From positions 1 to 40,187 of the forward strand of contig JASSUF010000004.1 of the NCBI GenBank assembly GCA_031963365.1: a stretch of DNA of 40,187 nucleotides. Reading direction: 5' to 3'. The position numbers were made by a program, and so were the translations under genes. The notes under the pieces are model-generated. The model did not search any database, was not told where the DNA came from, and saw only the letters and a list, made by a program, of their open reading frames with translations. Of this stretch, positions 26,243 through 35,214 are shown one piece after another; the first letter of the stretch is position 1; each line of letters begins with the position of its first letter. Source of the DNA: JASSUD01 sp031963365. GTDB lineage: Bacteria > Pseudomonadota > Gammaproteobacteria > Burkholderiales > Burkholderiaceae.

Positions 26243-26272
26243 GTACACACCACGTCTCCTTTTATTAATGAC

Positions 26273-27136
26273 ATGCCGCACCTCGATCGCACAGACTCTC
26301 AAGTAGACCCGCTTTTATCCGAGCGACGCCGTGCACAACGTCGCCTCATTGGTGCTCTGGTTTTAATCCTGGGTGCGGTTATCGTGTTGCCTATTTTGCT
26401 GGATTCGCAGCCACAACCTGCATCGCACAATATTACTATCGAGATTCCAAAAAGCCTGTTCGAAACCTGCAAAAAACGCGCTATACAAGCGCAGAAAAAT
26501 GCTACTTCTCACTTGTCAGACCCGTCTGCGCTAGATGCACTGTGTGATGACTCAGAAAGTAGCTTCGAACATGTTTCAAACTTTGGTTTAGGGTCGAGTC
26601 GCCGCCCTTCATCGCAAAATCCAGGTAATGCGAATAGGCATACGACTGTTCTCATTCAAACAAACCCAACAAAACCCACCTCTGCTGCAAGTGCCACACC
26701 TCCTGCAGCCCCAGCACCTGTTGTGCCTTCAACAGCTGTTGCATCCAAACCAATACCAGCACCTTCTGCTCGGTCTAGCGCGCGCAGCAACACGCAGCCT
26801 GTACCAGGCTATACTGCAGCACGCCCTTTGCCTCCAGGTTCACGTTTTTTTATTCATATAGGCCATTTTGCAAATAAGGCATATGCTGAAGCTGCCACGC
26901 AAAAACTAAAAGCAGCGGGTTTCCCTGCATTTTTAGAGCATCGAAAGGCAAGCTCACAAGCCTCCAAGGTTCAAAAGATATCCGCTAAAGAAGCATTTTT
27001 TATACGCATTGGTCCTTTTAATGACCGAGCACATGCGCAACAAGCACTCGATACTATTGGGAAAATGAATTTAAATAAAGGAAAAGGCACAGGGCAACAG
27101 ACTCCCTATATAGATAAGCATGCGTTGAATAACTGA
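26273..27136 (+). CDS. SPOR domain protein (DedD-like)
   Basis: A 287-residue protein with one N-terminal membrane span (LVLILGAVIVLPILLDS), a long Ala/Pro/Ser-rich linker, and a C-terminal SPOR domain near residues 195-275 (FFIHIGHFANKAYAEA, FFIRIGPFNDRAHAQQAL). SPOR domains bind denuded septal peptidoglycan, and DedD acts in cell division. Position between folC and cvpA is conserved in Burkholderia. The stop TGA is part of the family C motif (CTGATGTTACGCAG), so the last residues after HALNN may have been lost or replaced. Confidence 0.88.
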   Translation: MPHLDRTDSQVDPLLSERRRAQRRLIGALVLILGAVIVLPILLDSQPQPASHNITIEIPKSLFETCKKRAIQAQKNATSHLSDPSALDALCDDSESSFEHVSNFGLGSSRRPSSQNPGNANRHTTVLIQTNPTKPTSAASATPPAAPAPVVPSTAVASKPIPAPSARSSARSNTQPVPGYTAARPLPPGSRFFIHIGHFANKAYAEAATQKLKAAGFPAFLEHRKASSQASKVQKISAKEAFFIRIGPFNDRAHAQQALDTIGKMNLNKGKGTGQQTPYIDKHALNN

Positions 27137-27158
27137 TGTTACGCAGGTATTTAAAAAG
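27133..27158 (+). repeat. Family C motif overlapping the SPOR gene stop
   Basis: CTGATGTTACGCAGGTATTT followed by AAAAAG. The TGA inside it is the stop codon of the preceding gene. No family A arm follows. Confidence 0.75.
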
Positions 27159-27240
27159 CATGGAATAAGACACACTACCACCTGCCCCTATTCTGGCTAT
27201 AAAATCTTTACTTTTTGTCCACCACAATCAGGATAATCTT

Positions 27241-27762
27241 ATGTTGACAGCCTTTGATTTTGCAGTCCTGCTTATCGTTGCCTTATCCGCGTTGCGCGGT
27301 ATGTGGCGCGGCTTTATGGCTGAAGTTTTTGCCTTAATTGGTTGGATTGCAGCTTTTATCATTGGATGGCACTACGTTGACCAAGTAGCGCCGTATATGC
27401 CTGCCCACTGGCCAGGGGAAACCTCTACGCAATGGCTACTTGCGCTGCTGCTTATTGTCGCTGTAGTACTAGTGCTCTCTACCGTACTCAGCGCATTGAT
27501 GGGCCGCCTGACTGAAGTAACTGGCTTACGCACCGTTGATCGATCATTAGGCTTATTTTTTGGTTTAGTGCGTGGCATTTTCTTGGTTCTTCTAGTATTT
27601 ACGGCTGCACAATTTACTCGCCTGCCTAAACAAGCGCTCTGGCGTGATGCATTATTGCGCCCCTATGTGCAGGCCAGTGTAACCAAGCTGAAAAAAGTAT
27701 GGCCCAACTCCAGCAGCACATCCAATAATGCACGTCAATTTATCAAGCAATTTTTGAACTAA
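27241..27762 (+). CDS. cvpA: CvpA family membrane protein
   Basis: A 173-residue CvpA protein with four hydrophobic segments. The N-terminal FDFAVLLIVALSALRGMWRG and central LRTVDRSLGLFFGLVRG are typical. CvpA is linked to colicin V export and envelope maintenance, and its gene often precedes purF, as here. AGGATA stands seven bases before the start. The molecular function remains unclear for the family. Confidence 0.92.
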   Translation: MLTAFDFAVLLIVALSALRGMWRGFMAEVFALIGWIAAFIIGWHYVDQVAPYMPAHWPGETSTQWLLALLLIVAVVLVLSTVLSALMGRLTEVTGLRTVDRSLGLFFGLVRGIFLVLLVFTAAQFTRLPKQALWRDALLRPYVQASVTKLKKVWPNSSSTSNNARQFIKQFLN

Positions 27763-27765
27763 TAC

Positions 27766-27779
27766 CTGATGTTACGCAC
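27766..27779 (+). repeat. Family C fragment after cvpA
   Basis: CTGATGTTACGCAC, the first 13 bases matching the family C motif, starts 4 bp after the cvpA stop codon. The rest of the motif is absent. Confidence 0.55.
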
Positions 27780-27820
27780 GTTGTAGAACAGTGAATTCCA
27801 ATACTCTACAATCCTCGAAA

Positions 27821-27841
27821 CCGAGTGCTGTATTGGCTCGG
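27821..27841 (+). promoter_or_regulatory. Small hairpin in the purF leader
   Basis: CCGAG and CTCGG pair around an 11-nt loop about 30 bp before the purF start. I cannot assign it to a known regulator or riboswitch. Confidence 0.25.
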
Positions 27842-27872
27842 CTGCAATTGTTTTCATTTTTAAGGACACACT

Positions 27873-29414
27873 ATGTGCGGCATAGTTGGCGTCGTATCAA
27901 ACTCGCCGGTGAACCAGTTACTCTATGACAGCTTGCTGCTGCTTCAACACCGCGGGCAAGATGCAGCCGGCATAGCCACAGTCAGCGGTACTGACTCTAG
28001 GGCAAGCTTTCATATGCATAAAGGCAATGGCCTAGTACGGGACGTGTTTCGCACGCGCAATATGCGTACACTAGCTGGCACCATCGGTTTAGGACAAGTG
28101 CGCTACCCAACCGCAGGCTCTGCCACCAGTGAAGAAGAAGCGCAACCGTTTTATGTGAATGCTCCTTATGGTCTCATTTTGGCGCACAACGGTAATCTGA
28201 CAAATAGCGCGCAACTTAAAAATCAGATGTTTCAAGTGGATCGGCGCCATATCCACACGAATTCAGATACCGAAGTGCTGCTCAATGTATTAGCACACGA
28301 GCTTCAGCTTGCGCATGCGGGCTATTCTTTAAGCCCAGATATTTTATTTAACACCGTTCGCAAAGTGCACCAGCGCGTGCGCGGATCCTATGCGGCAGTA
28401 ACGCTTATTGCTGGATATGGATTACTCGCATTTCGTGATCCGTTTGGCATTCGCCCTTTATGTATAGGTAAACTTGAAACCCCCGAAGGAGTCGACTGGA
28501 TGGTCGCTTCTGAATCGGTGGCTCTAGAGGGGGTAGGATTTGAATTTGTCCGAGATATCGCTCCTGGCGAAGCCATTTTCATCGACCAACAAGGCGGCTT
28601 TCATAGCCAGCTTTGCAGCGCCACAGCAAGCTTAAACCCCTGCATTTTTGAATATGTGTATTTGGCACGCCCAGATTCACGTTTAGATGGTGTTTCTGTA
28701 TACGATGCGCGCTTGCGTATGGGCGATTACTTAGCAGAGAAAATTGCTAAAACCTTATCTCGTGATGAAATCGATGTGGTCATGCCTATCCCCGATTCCA
28801 GTCGGCCGGCCGCCATGCAAGTTGCCAATAAATTAGGCGTTGAATATCGAGAAGGATTTTTCAAAAATCGCTATGTGGGCCGCACCTTTATCATGCCAGG
28901 GCAAGCGATTCGAAAAAAATCAGTACGCCAAAAGCTGCATGCTATGGGCGTGGAATTTGAAGGGCGCAATGTACTGATTGTCGATGACTCGATCGTACGC
29001 GGCACCACCAGCTCTGAAATTGTGCAAATGGCCCGACAAGCGGGCGCCAAGAAAGTATTCTTCGCTTCCGCAGCACCCCCCGTGCGCTTCCCCAATGTGT
29101 ATGGCATAGACATGCCAACCCACCATGAATTGGTCGCCTACGGTCGAAATGACGAAGAAATTGCTCAAGTCATTGGCGCAGACAAATTGATCTACCAAGA
29201 TCTCGAAGCCATGCAACAAGCAGTGCGTGATCTCCAACCTGGACTCACGCGTTTTGAGACTTCTTGTTTTGATGGCCATTATTTAACGGGTGACATCACC
29301 ACAGACTATTTAAATGATCTTGCTCGTTTACGCTCTGTAGTGTCAGACGATCAGGCAGAAGATGCAGACGATAAAAGTAGTCTCTCTGGACCTGGTCAAT
29401 CTGATGCGAATTAA
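27873..29414 (+). CDS. purF: Amidophosphoribosyltransferase
   Basis: A 513-residue PurF, first enzyme of purine synthesis, making phosphoribosylamine from PRPP and glutamine. Cys2 of MCGIVGVVS is the glutaminase nucleophile, LLQHRGQDAAGIATV and GLILAHNGNLTN belong to the N-terminal Ntn-hydrolase domain, and VLIVDDSIVRGTTS near residue 367 is the PRPP-binding loop. No propeptide precedes the Cys, as usual in proteobacterial enzymes. AAGGA lies nine bases before the ATG. The trailing 25 residues are acidic and Ser-rich. Confidence 0.97.
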   Translation: MCGIVGVVSNSPVNQLLYDSLLLLQHRGQDAAGIATVSGTDSRASFHMHKGNGLVRDVFRTRNMRTLAGTIGLGQVRYPTAGSATSEEEAQPFYVNAPYGLILAHNGNLTNSAQLKNQMFQVDRRHIHTNSDTEVLLNVLAHELQLAHAGYSLSPDILFNTVRKVHQRVRGSYAAVTLIAGYGLLAFRDPFGIRPLCIGKLETPEGVDWMVASESVALEGVGFEFVRDIAPGEAIFIDQQGGFHSQLCSATASLNPCIFEYVYLARPDSRLDGVSVYDARLRMGDYLAEKIAKTLSRDEIDVVMPIPDSSRPAAMQVANKLGVEYREGFFKNRYVGRTFIMPGQAIRKKSVRQKLHAMGVEFEGRNVLIVDDSIVRGTTSSEIVQMARQAGAKKVFFASAAPPVRFPNVYGIDMPTHHELVAYGRNDEEIAQVIGADKLIYQDLEAMQQAVRDLQPGLTRFETSCFDGHYLTGDITTDYLNDLARLRSVVSDDQAEDADDKSSLSGPGQSDAN

Positions 29415-29440
29415 AAAACTTTTTTGTTAGAGTGTTATGC

Positions 29441-30262
29441 ATGTCTGCTGAAAAAAAGCCGTCTGAATCTTTACTTGAATTGCGCGACATCTCCTTTTCC
29501 TATGGAGACACGCCCATCTTGCATTCCTTATCTATGCAAGTAAAACGCGGTCAAGTAGTGGCTCTAATGGGTGGGTCAGGTTGCGGAAAAACCACCATTC
29601 TGAGATTAATCGGCGGCCTTTTACGAGCACAGCGTGGAAACGTGCACTTTGATCAGGTCAATTTAAGCCAGTGTTCGCGCGAGCAACGTTACCAAGCACG
29701 TCGAAAAATGGGGATGCTCTTTCAATTTGGTGCACTTTTTACCGACTTATCCCTTTTTGAAAATGTTGCGCTGCCCTTGCGTGAGCACACCAATTTATCT
29801 GAAGCATTGATTCAAAATATTGTGCTTCTCAAGCTCCACGCTGTGGGGCTGCGCAATGCACGCAATCTACTCCCTTCTGAAATATCAGGCGGTATGGCAC
29901 GCCGAGTAGCTCTGGCACGCGCTATTGCTCTGGATCCCACCCTTATTTTGTACGATGAGCCATTTGCAGGATTGGATCCTATTTCACTAGGTGTGATTGC
30001 CAATCTGATTCGCACCTTAAACGATGCGTTAGGTGCGACCTCTATTTTGGTCACGCACGATGTTCCAGAGTCTTTAGCTATTGCGGATTACATTTATTTT
30101 ATAGGTCAAGGAGGCATTCTGGCAGAAGGTACGCCCGATGAAATACGAGCCTGCGACAATCCAAGCGTCAAGCAGTTTTTAGAAGCAGCACCAGATGGTC
30201 CTTTCCAGTTTCATTACCCCGGCCCGTCCCTAGAAAAAGACCTGGGATTGGACCACACCTAA
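29441..30262 (+). CDS. mlaF: Phospholipid transport ATP-binding protein MlaF
   Basis: A 273-residue ABC ATPase of the Mla lipid transport system at the inner membrane. Walker A GGSGCGKTT, Q-loop MLFQFGALFTDLSLFENVAL (the long MlaF form), signature ISGGMARRVALARA, Walker B ILYDEPFAGLDP, H-loop VTHDVPESL. The ATG at 29441 is preferred over an in-frame GTG at 29432. It heads the run mlaF-E-D-A that moves phospholipids between outer and inner membranes. Confidence 0.95.
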   Translation: MSAEKKPSESLLELRDISFSYGDTPILHSLSMQVKRGQVVALMGGSGCGKTTILRLIGGLLRAQRGNVHFDQVNLSQCSREQRYQARRKMGMLFQFGALFTDLSLFENVALPLREHTNLSEALIQNIVLLKLHAVGLRNARNLLPSEISGGMARRVALARAIALDPTLILYDEPFAGLDPISLGVIANLIRTLNDALGATSILVTHDVPESLAIADYIYFIGQGGILAEGTPDEIRACDNPSVKQFLEAAPDGPFQFHYPGPSLEKDLGLDHT

Positions 30263-30299
30263 CGCATACCACAGCCGATCAACGGCCAAAGTGACCCGG

Positions 30300-31178
30300 A
30301 TGAAAAACGAAGTCTCCCCCAATGCAAAACTCGGCTTACAATACTGCGCGCGCTTATGCACCGGCCTATCCAAAAAGCTAAGCAGCCTAGCTGCTCAGCT
30401 TTTCTGCGCTTTAAGCGCAATGGGACGCTGGGTTATTGAAACCTTATGCCAATTTGGTCAAGGCGCCAGATTACTGGTAGGCGTGCTATACCAAACACCC
30501 TACCTTTTTCGGCGTTGGCCTAGCCTTGCTAAACAGATTTATTTTTTAGGCAACCATTCTTTAGTCATTATTGGCATTTCCGGTTTATTTGTTGGCTCTG
30601 TTTTAGGGCTACAAGGTTATTACACACTCAGCCGTTATGGCTCCGCTGAAGCACTAGGCTTACTAGTCGCCCTTTCTTTAGTGCGTGAACTAAGCCCTGT
30701 AGTGAGTGCACTCCTTTTTGCAGGCCGTGCAGGCACCGCTTTAACAGCTGAAATTGGCCTAATGAAAGCAGGCGAGCAGCTCAGCGCACTCGATATGATG
30801 GCTATCAACCCACTGGCGTTTGTACTAGCTCCCCGCTTCTGGGCCGGCGTAATCACCCTTCCTCTGCTGTGTGCTTTGTTTAGCGCGGTTGGGATTTTTG
30901 GTGGTTATATCATCGGCGTAGCACTTATTGGCGTAGATTCCGGTGCGTTCTGGTCTCAAATGCAAAGCGGTGTACAGCTAGGAGCCGATATTGGTAACGG
31001 TATGTTAAAAAGTGTGGTTTTTGCTGTAGCCGTTACCTTTACCGCGCTCTATCACGGCTATACCGCTCGCCCCACCCCTGAAGGCGTTTCTCGTGCCACT
31101 ACACGCACCGTAGTAAACGCCTCTCTGACTGTACTTGGCTTGGATTTTTTATTGACCGCGCTGATGTTTAGCGTTTGA
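30300..31178 (+). CDS. mlaE: Phospholipid transport permease MlaE
   Basis: About 292 residues with around five membrane spans. The MlaE core is visible: FLGNHSLVIIGISGLFVG, GLLVALSLVRELSPVVSALL, ALDMMAINPLAFVLAPRF and GYTARPTPEGVSRATTRTVV. An N-terminal extension of about 45 residues precedes the conserved core and is Ser/Leu/Cys-rich. A GTG at 30291 is an alternative start. It dimerises with MlaF in the inner membrane in known systems. Confidence 0.95.
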   Translation: MKNEVSPNAKLGLQYCARLCTGLSKKLSSLAAQLFCALSAMGRWVIETLCQFGQGARLLVGVLYQTPYLFRRWPSLAKQIYFLGNHSLVIIGISGLFVGSVLGLQGYYTLSRYGSAEALGLLVALSLVRELSPVVSALLFAGRAGTALTAEIGLMKAGEQLSALDMMAINPLAFVLAPRFWAGVITLPLLCALFSAVGIFGGYIIGVALIGVDSGAFWSQMQSGVQLGADIGNGMLKSVVFAVAVTFTALYHGYTARPTPEGVSRATTRTVVNASLTVLGLDFLLTALMFSV

Positions 31179-31194
31179 AGGGTTAAGACAACAG

Positions 31195-31770
31195 ATGAAA
31201 AAAACACATCTTGATTTTTGGGTAGGTCTTTTTGTAGCCATTGGGCTAGTAGCCTTGCTTTTTCTGTCTTTAAAAGTCGGAAAATTAAGCAGCGCCTCTT
31301 TTCGCTCTGGCTATCCACTCGTATTGCAGTTTGACAATATTGGTGGCCTAAAACCCCGCGCGCCAGTCAAAAGTGCTGGCGTGGTAGTAGGGCGGGTTGC
31401 GAACATTGATTTTGATAATCAAACCTATCAAGCTCAAGTCACTCTGCGCATCGACAAACCCTATACCTTTCCAGAAGATACCTCTGCAAAAATTCTGACC
31501 TCTGGCTTACTAGGAGAGCAGTATATTGGCCTCACTCCTGGTGCTGAAGACAAAATGCTGCAACCTGGCGACAAAATACTCATGGCCCAATCAGCCGTGG
31601 TATTGGAAGACTTAATTAGCCAGTTCCTCTACAACAAAGCGGCGCAAAGCGCAGGAGTTGGAAAATCAAGCTCAGATCCTCTTGCTTCGCCACCCGCTGC
31701 TACCGCAGAGCAACCCGCTTCGGCACCTACTACACCTCCCAGCCCTTCTAACGAGGCACTGCCGAAATGA
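31195..31770 (+). CDS. mlaD: Phospholipid transport MCE protein MlaD
   Basis: A 191-residue protein with an N-terminal membrane anchor (FWVGLFVAIGLVALLFLSL) and one MCE domain near residues 37-115 (GLKPRAPVKSAGVVVGRV, LLGEQYIGLTPG). The Ala/Pro/Ser-rich tail is probably disordered. MlaD forms a hexameric lipid-binding ring above MlaFE. Its last codons overlap the mlaA start (ATGA). Confidence 0.94.
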   Translation: MKKTHLDFWVGLFVAIGLVALLFLSLKVGKLSSASFRSGYPLVLQFDNIGGLKPRAPVKSAGVVVGRVANIDFDNQTYQAQVTLRIDKPYTFPEDTSAKILTSGLLGEQYIGLTPGAEDKMLQPGDKILMAQSAVVLEDLISQFLYNKAAQSAGVGKSSSDPLASPPAATAEQPASAPTTPPSPSNEALPK

Positions 31771-32726
31771 AGCGTGTAACACAATTAGGTATAGCGCGTT
31801 TTTGCGTAGGGTTTATTTTAAGTTGTAGTCTCACAGCCTGCGCGCACAAGCATGCGCCTACCAATACTCCTGATAGGCACTCTGCGCAGCCCAGCCAAAC
31901 TGACCATATATCAACGGATAATTTAAACGCACCGCCAAAACCTCCTCTTGCACTCGCGCCGGTATCTACGCATATTAAAGACCCTAAAGACCCCTTTGAA
32001 GGCTTTAACCGCGAAGTATTTCGGTTTAACGATGCACTCGATCGTGCTGCGTTCAAACCGCTTGCTAAAACTTATAACTTTGTAGTTCCCAAAGGCGTAC
32101 GCACTAGTGTGACCAATTTCTTCTCGAATATTGGCGATGCATACACCATGGTGAACAATTACCTGCAAGGCAATTTCACAGCAGGCTCACAAGATTTGAT
32201 GCGCCTTTCAATGAATAGTCTATTTGGTGTGCTCGGCCTCTTTGATGTAGCCAGTCAGGCAGGTTTACCCAAGCATCAACAAGATTTTGGTCAAACTTTG
32301 GGGCACTACGGAATCCCCTCTGGCCCCTATTTAGTACTCCCACTTCTTGGGCCCAGCACCATACGAGATACCGTTGGATTCATGGCAGACCGCACTGCAG
32401 ATCCTACGACCTATATTCAAAGTGTGCATTTGCGCAACGAGTTATACGCACTACGTTTTCTGAATACTCGTGCCTCGCTTTTAGAACTAACCAGTCTGAT
32501 TAATCGTGTGTCTTTGGATAAATATATCTCTGTGCGTAATGCGTATTTACAGCGCCGCGACTACCTTATTCACGGTAGTAAGCAAGCACTGCCCGATTAC
32601 GGTGACGAAGACACCGGCCAGGATGAAAACAGCACAACCGACAGCCCTTCGCACGAGACTGAAGAACAGATACCCGCTGCACATATGGTGCCACCCGGCC
32701 CCCTCCCTATCCTGCACATTCGCTAA
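31767..32726 (+). CDS. mlaA: Outer-membrane lipid asymmetry lipoprotein MlaA (VacJ)
   Basis: A 319-residue lipoprotein with lipobox SLTAC, Cys25 being the acylated residue. The VacJ core is clear: DPFEGFNREVFRFNDALDR, VPKGVRTSVTNFFSNIGD, and the GHYGIPSGPYLVLPLLGPST block. MlaA removes phospholipids from the outer leaflet with OmpC-type porins; porin genes stand at the right end of this window. In Burkholderia mlaC and mlaB follow; here the gene is followed by a decayed family B copy and ugd. The C-terminal 45 residues are acidic and Thr-rich. Confidence 0.95.
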   Translation: MKRVTQLGIARFCVGFILSCSLTACAHKHAPTNTPDRHSAQPSQTDHISTDNLNAPPKPPLALAPVSTHIKDPKDPFEGFNREVFRFNDALDRAAFKPLAKTYNFVVPKGVRTSVTNFFSNIGDAYTMVNNYLQGNFTAGSQDLMRLSMNSLFGVLGLFDVASQAGLPKHQQDFGQTLGHYGIPSGPYLVLPLLGPSTIRDTVGFMADRTADPTTYIQSVHLRNELYALRFLNTRASLLELTSLINRVSLDKYISVRNAYLQRRDYLIHGSKQALPDYGDEDTGQDENSTTDSPSHETEEQIPAAHMVPPGPLPILHIR

Positions 32727-32752
32727 CTTTTTTGAAATTTTAAGGCTGACCC

Positions 32753-32790
32753 TCGGGTATGTCTTCAATTACCCCAAAGGGTTCATTAAA
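32753..32790. repeat. Decayed family B left half between mlaA and ugd
   Basis: TGTCTTCAATTACCCCAAAG followed by GGTTCAT aligns with the left half of family B (TGTCCTCAATTGCCCCAAAG plus GGTTCAT), with several substitutions at the outer end. The right half is missing. Confidence 0.65.
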
Positions 32791-32799
32791 TAGATTCTT

Positions 32800-34182
32800 A
32801 TGAAAATCACCATAATTGGCACCGGCTACGTAGGCTTGGTCACAGGCGTGTGCCTTGCAGAAATGGGTAATACCGTTTTCTGCTTAGATGTAGATAAAAA
32901 GAAAATCGAGCAACTCAATCGTGGAGAAACACCCATTTACGAAGCGGGTTTAGACGCATTAATTGCCCGTAATCAGGCTGCCAAACGACTACAATTTTCT
33001 ACCGATGCAGCCGCAGCGGTAGCCCATGGAGCCATACAGTTTATTGCTGTAGGAACCCCTTCTGATGAAGATGGCTCTGCGGATTTGCAGCATGTACTGG
33101 CTGCTGCTCGCAATATTGCGCAGCATATGGATGGATTTAAAATCGTCATCAACAAATCAACAGTACCTGTTGGCACCGCACAGAAAGTACAGCAGGCTTT
33201 GGAAGAAACATTAAAAGCACGTGGAGTAGACCACGGGTTTTCCGTAGTATCCAATCCAGAATTTTTAAAAGAAGGGGTGGCAATAGAAGATTTCATGCAT
33301 CCTGATCGCATCGTTTTAGGATGCAACTCCGATGCAGCAGGCAAGCATGCACGCGAAATACTGTCCGAGCTATATGCCCCTTTTAACCGTGATCAAGAGC
33401 GTGTGCTACACATGGATGTGCGCTCTGCTGAACTCACCAAATATGCGGCAAATGCCATGCTGGCTACCCGCATCTCTTTTATGAATGAGCTGGCTAATCT
33501 AGCTGAGCGTACGGGGGTAGATATCGAATCTGTGCGTCTAGGTATCGGACTAGATCGCCGTATCGGGCCCGGCTTTTTGAATCCAGGGTGCGGCTATGGC
33601 GGATCTTGCCTACCCAAAGACATTCGAGCTTTGCTGAGTACTGCACAGGAACAAGGTTTATCACTCCATATTTTGCAAGCGGTAGAAACGGTTAACCAAC
33701 AGCAGAAAAAAGTGCTGCTTAAAAAAATAGCAACTCGATTGGGAGACAATCTCTCAGGGTGCACTTTCGCGCTATGGGGTTTAGCCTTTAAACCCAATAC
33801 CGATGACATGCGTGAAGCACCAAGCCGCCCTATGATTTTGGCTCTACTAAAACAAGGCGCCACGGTAGTAGCCTACGACCCCATCGCTACCGCTGAAGCA
33901 AAACGTGTTTTAGCGCTGGATTTACAAAATCAACCCGATGCACAAGCGCGCTTACATTTTGCAGAAAACCCGCTTGATGCCACCAAAGGTGCTGATGCCT
34001 TAGTCATCCTGACAGAATGGGACGCATTTAAAAAACCCGATTTCCAAGCATTAAAAACACACCTCAAACACCCTCTTATCTTTGACGGCCGTAATCTATA
34101 TAACCCGTCTGAAGTAGAAGCACAGGGGTTTGAGTATCATGCAATCGGCCGTCTTACCTCCCAAACCGCCAAAGCTGCTTAG
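32800..34182 (+). CDS. ugd: UDP-glucose 6-dehydrogenase
   Basis: A 460-residue enzyme that oxidises UDP-glucose to UDP-glucuronate with two NAD. N-terminal Rossmann motif IGTGYVGLVTG, NKSTVPVGTA, SNPEFLKEG, ELTKYAANAMLATRISFMNE, and the catalytic Cys270 in GCGYGGSCLPKD. The C-terminal domain has WGLAFKPNTDDMREAPS. UDP-glucuronate feeds polysaccharide and, in Burkholderia, Ara4N-lipid A synthesis. The stop TAG is the outer end of a family B fragment, and hldA continues in the same frame two codons later. Confidence 0.96.
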   Translation: MKITIIGTGYVGLVTGVCLAEMGNTVFCLDVDKKKIEQLNRGETPIYEAGLDALIARNQAAKRLQFSTDAAAAVAHGAIQFIAVGTPSDEDGSADLQHVLAAARNIAQHMDGFKIVINKSTVPVGTAQKVQQALEETLKARGVDHGFSVVSNPEFLKEGVAIEDFMHPDRIVLGCNSDAAGKHAREILSELYAPFNRDQERVLHMDVRSAELTKYAANAMLATRISFMNELANLAERTGVDIESVRLGIGLDRRIGPGFLNPGCGYGGSCLPKDIRALLSTAQEQGLSLHILQAVETVNQQQKKVLLKKIATRLGDNLSGCTFALWGLAFKPNTDDMREAPSRPMILALLKQGATVVAYDPIATAEAKRVLALDLQNQPDAQARLHFAENPLDATKGADALVILTEWDAFKKPDFQALKTHLKHPLIFDGRNLYNPSEVEAQGFEYHAIGRLTSQTAKAA

Positions 34183-34193
34183 GGCGTGTCCTC
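34180..34193 (+). repeat. Family B end fragment between ugd and hldA
   Basis: TAGGGCGTGTCCTC, the exact outer 14 bases of the family B terminal repeat. Its TAG is the ugd stop and its GTG is a possible hldA start. Confidence 0.75.
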
Positions 34194-34206
34194 TGCAAAA
34201 ATACCT

Positions 34207-35214
34207 ATGCACAATCCTGCTCCATCCGCTCAGCTGCCTAATCAGGCAGCTGAGGCACATTTTGAAACTCCCTCCTCCCCACTCAGCCTTTATTCGCACC
34301 TGCAAAACACACGTGTACTAATTGCAGGAGACGTGATGCTAGATCGCTACTGGTTTGGGGAGGTAGACCGCATTTCACCCGAAGCCCCTGTACCCATCGT
34401 GCACGCACGACGCACAGAAGAACGTCTAGGGGGTGCAGCCAATGTAGCAAACAACGTCAGTGCACTCGGAGCGCACGCCAGCCTCGTATGCATATTTGGC
34501 ACCGACCTAGTTGGCCAAGAACTAGCGCAGCTTCTGCATACAAGCGGTGTAGAAGCACACATACAACAAGACCCTGCACTAAAAACCACACTAAAACTAC
34601 GCATCATTGCCCGCCAACAGCAACTTTTACGCATTGATTTTGAAGAAGCTCCCGCTCAAGAAGCGCTACACCTTGCCAAAGAATGCTTCATCAAACTACT
34701 CCCAAAGCACGATATAGTGCTGCTCTCTGACTATGCCAAAGGCGCTTTAGTAGATAGCGCTGAGCTTATCGCCGCTGCACGCAGCGCAGGCAAACTGGTT
34801 TTAGTCGACCCCAAAGGTACAGACTGGAGGCCCTATTCAGGCGCATCCATCCTTACCCCTAACCGTGCAGAACTACGCCAAATCATCGGCACCTGGAACT
34901 CAGAAAACGACCTACAAACTCGCATCACCAACTTGCGCAAAGAACTAAACATAGAAGCGCTATTTTTAACCCGCTCCGAAGAAGGCGCCTCCCTCTATTG
35001 CGACAAAGGCACCACTCACGTGCCAACCCAAGCCAAAGAAGTCTACGACGTCTCAGGAGCAGGAGACACCATCATCGCAACCCTAGCCGCCCTACTAGGC
35101 GCCAAACTCCCCCTACTAGAAGCCATCACACACGCCAACCGCGCCGCCGGAATAGTAGTCGGCAAACTAGGAACCGCGCACGTACACTACGAAGAACTCT
35201 TCCCTGTCTCGTAG
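34207..35214 (+). CDS. hldA: D-glycero-beta-D-manno-heptose-7-phosphate kinase (HldA/RfaE1)
   Basis: About 335 residues from the ATG at 34207; a GTG at 34186, inside the family B fragment, would add seven residues. It is a PfkB-family sugar kinase that phosphorylates heptose 7-phosphate at C1 for LPS core synthesis. VLIAGDVMLDRYWFGEVDRI and SPEAPVPIV near the N-terminus, GGAANVANNVSALGA, LLSDYAKGAL, and the catalytic-Asp motif DVSGAGDT near residue 285. The C-terminal nucleotidyltransferase domain of E. coli HldE is absent, as expected in Burkholderiales. No ribosome site is visible before either start. The stop TAG belongs to a family A repeat after GTAHVHYEELFPVS. Confidence 0.93.
   Translation: MHNPAPSAQLPNQAAEAHFETPSSPLSLYSHLQNTRVLIAGDVMLDRYWFGEVDRISPEAPVPIVHARRTEERLGGAANVANNVSALGAHASLVCIFGTDLVGQELAQLLHTSGVEAHIQQDPALKTTLKLRIIARQQQLLRIDFEEAPAQEALHLAKECFIKLLPKHDIVLLSDYAKGALVDSAELIAAARSAGKLVLVDPKGTDWRPYSGASILTPNRAELRQIIGTWNSENDLQTRITNLRKELNIEALFLTRSEEGASLYCDKGTTHVPTQAKEVYDVSGAGDTIIATLAALLGAKLPLLEAITHANRAAGIVVGKLGTAHVHYEELFPVS

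Noticed and set aside
29400..29440. Terminator between purF and mlaF (AAAAAACTTTTTT)
   Set aside because: The only possible stem is A/T and lacks any GC pair; not a convincing intrinsic terminator.
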